Shown in pieces: positions 57,146 through 64,000 of a stretch of DNA of 64,000 nucleotides. The translations under genes were made by a program, and so were the position numbers. The notes under the pieces are model-generated. The model made no database searches. It had not been told where the DNA came from and worked only from the letters and a program-made list of their open reading frames with translations. Location: assembly GCA_036873755.1 (NCBI GenBank), contig JAVTVY010019561.1:1-64000 (forward strand), written 5' to 3'. Origin of the DNA: Hanleya hanleyi. Lineage: Eukaryota > Mollusca > Polyplacophora > Lepidopleurida > Hanleyidae. Numbering within the stretch: position 1 is the first letter of the stretch; each line of letters begins with the position of its first letter.

Positions 57146-58057
57146 TATTAGTTCTATGTCGGTGATGTTGAGGTTGGATTGAAAGAGGAACTATATTATA
57201 AATCTTGAAATAACTTGACAGATTACATTTTTATCCGAAAGTATACCGAAAGTAAACTTATACATCTCATTTTATATTTCATGAATACATTTACATGCAT
57301 TAGCTTAGTTAGGAACCAGTTTGGTGAGCAATTTAGAGCATGTTTAATATTGCCAAATACGAATACTACATGTAATATATTATACTCCTAGGGTGGTAAA
57401 ACAATAGTACCATTATTCAAAAGTGTGCTACTGTGTACTATCATAACATATACTAGTCCGAGCAGTCGCAAATGGGAGTCGGAGCCACTCTCCTGGCAAA
57501 GAGGTACATTTCTCTTCCCCTGATAAGCACAACAACTTCAACAGCATCAGCAATTGGCAAATTTAGGCTTTGCAAAAATGCATACATCCTTTCACATACA
57601 TTGCCCACAATACTGATAACCTCGATTTTCCATCTCTATACCTTAAGCTTGTCCTCAAGTTTCACCTCTGGGTGTGGCCTATTTTTCTTTCTTTGCATAT
57701 ACAAAAATCAGGATTCAGATTCCAAACATAGGCCCAGCTGGTCTGTTTCTCTATAGCCACCCTACTAATGTAAAGCGGATATAATGAACCTTATTTTGCA
57801 AGAGTTTGCGGATAATGAATACGGTACGACTTTATTTTTCTTTTGTGCTACTTAACTGTCAATACATCTTTAAGAAGCGTGTGTTCTCTGCACTAGACTG
57901 TCAAAGTTGTCTCATTTTCATTCTGTCATCTCTCTCATTGGCAAAACTGGATGACCCAGCTGACCACTATGTCCAGCCAGATAAATCAGTGTTGTGTGGA
58001 TGGACACTATAATTCCTATTAGAACTATCACAATTTAAGGGGATAGAAAACTGTTAC
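57146..58057. other. Intron sequence, nothing recognised
   Basis: Right part of the intron between the two left DNAJA3-like exons. A 94-codon open stretch at 57472-57756 (hydrophobic, Ser/Thr-rich) has no domain and no splice support. Confidence 0.4.
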
Positions 58058-58148
58058 CTCTTGCTCTAAACCCTCTTGCTCCAGGAAATCCCTGACCAGC
58101 CATGCCAAATATGTCATACTCCTGTCGTTTGGTGTCATCACTCAAAAC
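58058..58148 (-). CDS. DNAJA3: DNAJA3/Tid1-like DnaJ exon (end of J domain)
   Basis: Minus-strand exon of 91 nt, acceptor TTTGCTCTTCAG, donor GAG|GTAACA. It encodes VLSDDTKRQEYDIFGMAGQG followed by FPGARGFRAR and the first base of a Gly codon. SDDTKRQEYD is helix IV of the J domain; the Gly/Phe/Arg stretch begins the linker. It joins in phase 0 to the exon at 63295-63378 and in phase 1 to 54134-54255. Confidence 0.87.
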
Positions 58149-59494
58149 CTGAAGAGCAAACATTCCATACAAAAAGGATTTCTAATAGAACAATGCTAGA
58201 TGTTATAATTATTTATTTATAATTGTTAAATTGCAAAACAATTGTGTATGAATATGATGAAAATGAGTGAGTTTTACTCATGAAAATCCCTCAGATATTA
58301 TAATTATTTGCCCTCAAAATATAGATGAGGGCTGGTCATGCTAATCGACCAATCAAGTGATATCACCAGAGAAGCACTCACTTGTGCATACAATCAATTG
58401 TAAAGGGTTTAATTCTAGGAGACCTAATACACTCTCCTTAGATGGTTTAGAAGCACTGCTTATACAGCTCGTCATTGTTTTTCAAATGGCGAGGCCTGTT
58501 GGCTTGGTTCCAATTGGTGGCTAGCAATCCAGAGAAAGGTTTAAGATTTTGTGATAACGTAACATTTATGGCACCTTATACTGCATGATAAACTAAAAGG
58601 GACTTAACTCTTGGTAACTGAGTGACCTTGAAACAAGAGCTGAGGGCTCACATATTCCACAATAAAATCGACAATAGTCAAACACAAGAAAGTATTAATT
58701 TTTCTACAGATAGCACGGTGTGTATCCAAACAGATCTCTACCAGTGCAAACGATCTCTACCATCTGCACAACGATCTCCACCAGTTAATATTACGGGTTT
58801 ACGAGCAGTGGTATGTACCAGTTTTAGCTTATTTTGCCAGGAAGACCTGAGTAATACTCGGAATGATATAGCGCAGCGTACGCCTAAATATACGAGGAAA
58901 TATATTTCGTTCTTGTTTCAAACGTGCGTCTTCTGATTATTTCATAATCAGGGACACTGATCGCCCCATCGACGATTCAGTATTGAGAATGTGATGAAAT
59001 TTACCGGTCTTTAATGTCTTGAATTGAAATTCTGATAGAAAGGAGCTACTTTATAAAGAAATATTGTCAAATTCCAGTCAGATTTCACATATACGGGTAA
59101 AAATCAGCAAGTTTATGTGAAAATATGTGTGCACAATGTACTTTTCGGAAATTACAATTACAACGATCTCTACCAATTCCTGACAACTATCTCTACAGGT
59201 TCGGCGCATGGAAAGTGTTGGACAAAGATCTACAAATCAAGTCGTATGAACAGGCCTAGAACCAGAGATATATTGTGCGGATTTGTCTGATGCCAAGTTG
59301 CGCACGCATGCACGAAAGATGATCGAGTCAGTTCGGTCTCGTCATTGGGAGCTCGGAAAATTACGTACCGGTACACAATGTGCATGACCTTAGTCCGAAG
59401 GTTCGAAGTGAGAACGAAGAAATGGCTTGATATAATGAAGATGATCTCAACACGCTTAAAATGAAAGCGTTTTATTTAACATTATTAATGTCCG

Positions 59495-59740
59495 AGGTGT
59501 TACACCATCATATAAACTGTTATATTTGTAACACTCTCAGAAAGTGTTGAAAAAATATCTAACATTATGCTACACTTTACTAGGCTGAATTTAACACTTG
59601 TATAGTGTTGTATTGCTCATCATACTGGAATATTATGTGGGATATAAAACTCTTTTTTTTCAACGCTTTTTGTCAATTCTCGGACATTTATAGTGTTACA
59701 TACAACAATTTCAATTTAACACTTTCTGAGAGTGGAAACG
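59495..59740. repeat. Nested palindrome cluster / MITE (AACACT..AGTGTT)
   Basis: AACACTCTCAGAAAGTGTT (59530-59548) and its near-reverse complement AACACTTTCTGAGAGTG (59718-59734) bracket further AACACT/AGTGTT palindromes (AACACTTGTATAGTGTT, GGTGTTACACC). It sits inside the CACGGTG-ended transposon. Half-sites resemble those of the 4548-8208 element (AAACACT/AGTGTTT), but the ends differ. Confidence 0.65.
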
Positions 59741-60600
59741 TTGTCGAGTCCAGTGACCAACCCTAGATTTTGTGGTGTGAATAGCGGGGGTGTTGATCAG
59801 TAGAACTTAAATAAATTAAATGGTCTTAGATCTAAATTTTTCTGTATATACCCGCGAATATCACCACGTCACAGGTGTTTTTGCCAAAATCATGGAAAAT
59901 ACTTTTTCTGGGCAGCAAGGCAAGGAATTCAAAGCATAGGCCTACAGATATATCTGCATGCATTGTTTTTTTATTGGATCATAAACACACCGGATAGTCG
60001 ATAATAAATGAATAAATTTTATATGACTTTACATTTAATTCAAATGTATGGCGTTGAAAACTGCATATTAAGACTACGAAACAATCTCCAAACTCGGAAA
60101 CCATCATGTGAGCTATGCTGATATTTTGAACACTGTTTCCCCGTCATGCGATCTTTTTATCATCGAATAAAAAGTGTGGGTCTTCGATCCACTTTTTTAT
60201 GATAACATCTCTCATCGGAAAGATGAAATGTCCTAAAATAATTGTGTTACGGCAACAGAAAATATATGTACACAATATGTGAAAGTTCTACCTGGATCGC
60301 TTTATGATTACGTATAATTATGACATGAAATTGGAATCCGTATCATGTGCTATTTCCTGAAAAAAAAGGATCTAAATGGAGTCATTTTATTTTTTCGATT
60401 TCAACGGCACCACGTATAGGCCAAAATGCCGCCTTATCGTATCATCTCTTTTTTTCAATTTCAGATCGCCTTTATTTGTGTACCGGTAAATGTATCTTTT
60501 TGCCAAAAGCATCAGCGTGTTGATAGCACACTGTTCTTTTCCCCCAACGTAATCATGTTAGGGAGACCCTTATCAATAAATATATATGAAAATCAATAAA

Positions 60601-60907
60601 GACAAAATCATATTGCCGTGTTTGAGCGATCCCGCTCTATAAAATGGAGGAAAGAAGGGGCGTTTTTGCTCAATAACTTTGATTCCTTCGAAACCAATGC
60701 TCCAAAACTTCAGGCGCATTAATCTATCTATTGTTCCACGTCCTTTAATTAATATGCCATTTTAAGAACCAGTCAATGTTGTTTCAGTAGCGTGACAGAT
60801 ATCTGGCCTATTAAATTAGATCAATAACAAGTTACTTTTAGCAAACGACCGCTTTTATCTCCATTTTAGAGAGCGGGATCGACCTAACATGGTAATATGA
60901 TTTTGTC
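60601..60907. mobile_element. 307 bp nested MITE with GACAAAATCATATT ends
   Basis: The left end GACAAAATCATATTGCCGTG and the right end (reverse complement) GACAAAATCATATTACCATG are inverted over about 48 bp, continuing through CGATCCCGCTCT(A/C)TAAAATGGAG. Non-coding, nested in the CACGGTG-ended transposon. The flanking duplication was not determined. Confidence 0.82.
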
Positions 60908-61739
60908 CCGGGCTTGATTTCCCTTGTAGACCCATTGGTTTCAGCTTATAAATCTCCCAGAGTAGGCCTATCCCAACACTGTAAGCGCTGATAGAGATCG
61001 TTGTCAACATCAACACAGAAAAACATGCATATCACAAACTCATGGTAGAGATCGTTGTAAAATGAATAGTGATTTTGATCGAAATTCTTCTCCCAATCAA
61101 ACAGGACGACTTTGAGGCTTAATTATTTCAGTTACTTGAACAATAAGCCATAATTAAAGGGACGAACACAGCTGGTGTACAGTCAGATATGCCCTAAAAT
61201 AGACCATTCTTTGATGATGGAGTCGATTCTCCTAATCGGCATAGCAATCCTGTGTCCCAAATTAAAAAATAACGAAAAGACATCAGGCTTTAGCTTGCAC
61301 GTGCTATAAAATCTAGATACTCATATGGGTACGCTGAGCTGTGTGGTTTACAGACCTTTTCGGTGCTTGGCTGATTATTTTGCCTTGACCGGACATGCTC
61401 CTCTCGAACATCTAACAATTTATCGCTTCACGCACCGGTAGAGATAATTTCATTGCGGGTAGAGATCGTTTGCACTGGTAGAGATCTGTTTGGATACATA
61501 CCGTGGATAGATTCCCTTCAATCAAAAAAAATGTTCATGAAGGAAGAAAAATGTGAACTGATGAAGTAAATCTTTGTTCTTGAGTTAATAAACAGATAAG
61601 TTCAGAAATGTCCTCTCTCCCAGTTAAAATAATAAATGCAAGGTTTTTGTGTCACAATAGTTTAAGTGAATGTTTCATTCATGTATCAAACAGGGGAGAC
61701 AACTCCAAAGGACAAATGTCATATACATGTAGGGGAAAC

Positions 61740-62815
61740 AATCTGAATTGTCCAACTTAACAACAGTCAGTTACACTGGATTCAGTTTTGGGGGACTGTG
61801 ACCTTAATCTTTGACCTACTGACCTCAAAATGAACAGGCTGCCTTTTTGCCCAGCGAGTAAGGTATACCTAATGTTTGGTACCAATCCATACCTTGGAAC
61901 TGGAAATATCGCATGGACAACAAATGTTAATCGATGGATGTAGACGGATAGATGGACAGATAGATGGACAGAACTCCTCAACGGATTATACAACCATGTC
62001 TCCGATGGGCACATAAAATGTGACTAAGAATGATTTCCTGATTGTGGCGTCCTTGACCTTGACCTAAATGTTGGTACATGACCCATCATCTCCCCTTAAT
62101 GTATCCACAGAAACACAAAATAATGATTTTTAGGAATTTCAAGATTTCGGGTCACAATGACCTTTACCTTTGACCTTGACCTACATTTTAGTATGTGACA
62201 CGAGTCCCCCTAATGTATCTAATGACACAAAAACAAATATATTTGAATGATTTCTTGATTTTGGGGTCACAGTAACATTTCACCTTGACCTAGTTTTTGG
62301 TAAGCAACACATCTTTTCCCCGTACTGAAGCCACTCACAAAACTTTTCAATAGTTTCCTGATTTTTAGGCCACACTGATCTTTGACCTGATCACTGATCT
62401 CACCAAAAATTGGAACTGTGGATAAAAAACTGTCAATGATCAATGAACTCCTGATTTTTAGGCCACAGTGACCTACAACCTCAATCTCAATTTTGGTACA
62501 TGACACATCGTCTCCACCTAGTGTATCCACTCAGAAAAATTTGCAACTGTGGCTAGAAAACGGTCACAGATATAGACTGGACACCAACGGTTCAGTGATA
62601 TCCTGGTTTTTAAGCCAGTGACCTTTGACCTCTGACCTCCATTTTGGTACGCAACACATCGTCTCCCCTAAGGGTATCCATTCACCAAAAATTGGAACTG
62701 TACAAATGTAGATAGAAAACTGTCCCAAATATAGACCAGACATGGGGGATGGACAGATGGACATCCGGACGGAAACCGCCATCACAAAATACGTTCACCT
62801 TTTGGGCAGGTGAAT
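61740..62815. repeat. Diverged tandem array (GACCTTTGACCT units)
   Basis: Five or six units of roughly 120-190 bp with the order TTTTTAGG(C/T)CACAGTGACC, TTTGACCT, TTTTGGTACGYRACACATCG and TCTCCCCTAAGGGTATCCA. The array ends in GGACAGATGGACATCCGGAC and CACCTTTTGGGCAGGTGAA. Open stretches on the minus strand are incidental. This type of array is frequent in introns of bivalve genes (general knowledge). Confidence 0.65.
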
Positions 62816-62861
62816 GAAAAGGTAGTACATGTATACTGAGAGTAGAGGCCATTAGCTTTGA

Positions 62862-63011
62862 GTGAGTGAGTGAGTAGGATTTAACGTCGTTTTCAACATT
62901 GTTTCAGTCATATCACGACGGTGCCTACATGTGCCAGAACACGAGAGTGTCCACAGTTCCTATTATTCTGGACACTGATCAGCCCAGTCAGTACAGCACC
63001 CGGTCACCCAT
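62862..63011 (-). mobile_element. SINE with (TCAC)n tail and 13 bp target duplication
   Basis: Flanked by CCATTAGCTTTGA at 62849-62861 and 63012-63024. Minus-strand body of about 150 bp, from GGGTGACCGGGTGCTGTACT through CTGTGGACACTCTCGTGTTC and CACCGTCGTGATATGACTGA to AAAACGACGTTAAATCC and a (TCAC)n tail. The 3' part resembles the end of the RNase H LINE at 34279-34330, the expected relationship when a SINE borrows a LINE's machinery. No clear A/B boxes, so it may lack the head. Confidence 0.85.
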
Positions 63012-63024
63012 CCATTAGCTTTGA

Positions 63025-63294
63025 ACAGTACATGGAAGCCATGGTATTTTCACCAGGAAACATGATAAATTCCCATATTCTAGTCCCCGAAAATCGTTAA
63101 CTCATCATACCAACTTTGGTTTCCTTTTTCAGCATGATGTGGTCTCCAGAGGTTTCTTGTAATTCCTGTCCCATTACTACACATGTTGGAAATTAAGCTT
63201 AGTTTTAGTCTGTGTTATATATCAGGTAAGACAAGAGTGTAAATCATTTGTTTGGGTAACCGTATAGATACCTAAACAGACATGGGATATCTAC
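63025..63294. other. Intron sequence, nothing recognised
   Basis: Short intronic stretch between the SINE and the HPD exon; contains only the expected donor context next to 63295. Confidence 0.5.
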
Positions 63295-63378
63295 CTCATA
63301 TGCTTCAGAAACATCATGGAATTTCTTCTCGGCACTGGAATCATTCTTGTTCATGTCAGGATGATATTTCTGTGCCAG
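63295..63378 (-). CDS. DNAJA3: DNAJA3/Tid1-like DnaJ exon with HPD motif
   Basis: Minus-strand exon of 84 nt (28 codons, phase 0 at both ends), acceptor ATATTTTTCAG, donor GAG|GTAGAT. It encodes [20 protein letters not shown], then [11 protein letters not shown] is the invariant motif that stimulates Hsp70 ATPase; the flanking residues match the mitochondrial DNAJA3 type (YHPDxNK(N/D)D, AEKKFxxVSEAYE). The exon encoding the mitochondrial presequence and J-domain helix I should lie beyond the right edge. Known family role: co-chaperone of mitochondrial Hsp70. The gene is partial in this window. Confidence 0.9.
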
Positions 63379-64000
63379 CTGAAAAATATCGAAAATAATA
63401 TCACGCTTTCACTTAGCATGTGAAGTGGAATACATAACAGCAAATGTTCTTCACAAAGCAAGGGATATAAAACTGGTTGGTAACCATAGGGCCAAGAAAA
63501 AAAATATGTCTGTTTCCGGTTACCCGACCGAGTCTAGATAAATCGTGCGACTGTCAGCATACCGTAAAGTGTGACTGGAGCAGACCGCATGGCATGGTGG
63601 CAGGTTGACGATCTTTTCAGGAAATAAAGCACCTACTTCTAGGTCGGGAATCGAGAAATCAGCAACCTGTTTACGCTTCAGTCGACCAGCACAATTTTAA
63701 ACATATTCTCCATCAACTTCGAAAGAAATCTACTGATTTTATGGCTTGAAATGGTGTTTGTTAAAGCAGTGTTTAGCGGACACGGCAGCTTGCAAGCCAA
63801 GTGGTGTTCGTTTTCAGCGAAATCGGCGACGACACAGTCAAAGTCGCCGTCAAAGTCTAACCGACCGGTACCATTTCTCCGCTAAAAAATCCACAATTTC
63901 CCCGACTTGTTTTATTATGAATGCATTGAAATAAACCCCCAAGATTCAAGCAAGTAATAATTCTTCTGTTTTCGAGAAATGGCTTGTTCAAATCGTTGTA
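63379..64000. other. Upstream intron of the DNAJA3-like gene (to window edge)
   Basis: I searched this for the exon that should encode the start of the J domain (KDYYxILG-like) on the minus strand and did not find it. The open stretch at 63746-63934 (plus) is Arg/Ser-rich and not recognised. The 5' exons most likely lie beyond 64000. Confidence 0.5.

Larger units (their letters stand above)
58714..61505. mobile_element. 2.8 kb intronic transposon, CACGGTG ends, 5 bp duplication
   Basis: The left end starts CACGGTGTGTATCCAAACAG and the right end (reverse complement) CACGGTATGTATCCAAACAG. The inverted repeats run about 49 bp with a single mismatch at position 7. Direct repeats GATAG flank both sides (58709-58713, 61506-61510). 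The motif ACGATCTCTACC recurs inside both ends in opposite orientations (about 58750, 58770, 59163; 60988, 61046, 61465). A 5 bp duplication and a CAC-G-GTG terminal heptamer are properties of Transib/RAG-type elements, whose recombination heptamer is CACAGTG; subterminal repeats also occur in CACTA elements. No transposase remains. Two smaller elements are nested. Confidence 0.85.

Noticed and set aside
61757..62785. Minus-strand open stretches of 73-87 codons
   Set aside because: Products of the GACCTTTGACCT tandem array; the repeated peptides track the nucleotide repeat.

Overview
This 64 kb window is AT-rich, intron-rich and dominated by repeats. It is metazoan nuclear DNA, most likely from a mollusc and probably a bivalve or a related marine invertebrate. 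The inference rests on a short retroposon with a (TCAC)n tail and a CGACGTTAAA-type 3' end, on RNase H-bearing LINE remnants that share that tail, on diverged 'gaccttgacc' and 'gggccataactct' repeat arrays, and on many low-copy DNA transposons with short terminal inverted repeats (TIRs). No operons, rRNA genes or bacterial features are present. The only recognisable host gene is part of a mitochondrial-type DnaJ/HSP40 co-chaperone (DNAJA3/Tid1-like) on the minus strand. Three of its exons are visible, at 63295-63378, 58058-58148 and 54134-54255; the first carries the J-domain HPD motif.

Region by region. (1) 1-1.3 kb: no gene seen; one hairpin. (2) About 1.44-26.22 kb: two head-to-tail copies of a roughly 12-13 kb segment (1440-14228 and 14229-26220), about nine bases in ten alike by eye. 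Differences between the copies expose mobile insertions. They include a 3.66 kb transposon (4548-8208) with an empty site in copy 2, a 490 bp retroposon-like insert (12341-12830) with an 8 bp target duplication, a ~284 bp element (23091-23374), a 71 bp-arm hairpin and a 78 bp micro-inversion. Shared TTAA-flanked MITEs (GGCCTGGG family) mark both copies. (3) 26.2-37.4 kb: foldback element, small repeats, a local tandem duplication (30.6-31.8 kb), a 5'-truncated RNase H LINE (34.28-35.74 kb, minus) and an array of palindromes with the motif CACCCTTAAAGGGTG. (4) 37.5-42.65 kb: a Tx1/L1-like LINE with a zinc-knuckle ORF1 and an intact ORF2 (endonuclease + reverse transcriptase + zinc motif). Its 3' end abuts the tip of another repeat family. 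(5) 43-47.9 kb: mostly unassigned, with two exon-like pieces and two tandem-repeat blocks. (6) 47.99-50.87 kb: a Kolobok-type DNA transposon (TTAA, inverted ends) with a broken THAP domain and a nested LINE fragment. (7) 51-64 kb: DNAJA3-like exons. Their introns, and the DNA just left of the last visible exon, hold three further TIR transposons (52505-53840, 54970-56977, 58714-61505), a SINE with a clear target duplication and diverged tandem repeats.

The most interesting signals are structural. One is the intronic 2.8 kb element whose ends read CACGGTG/CACGGTA with a 5 bp duplication, resembling Transib/RAG-type ends. The other is a recurrent architecture in which several apparently unrelated families carry clusters of short palindromes (AAACACTAGTGTTT, AACACCGGGTGTT, CACCCTTAAAGGGTG, TTCGCGAA, CTCACAAGAGATCTC, AACACT..AGTGTT). 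No coding system with a novel function could be supported.
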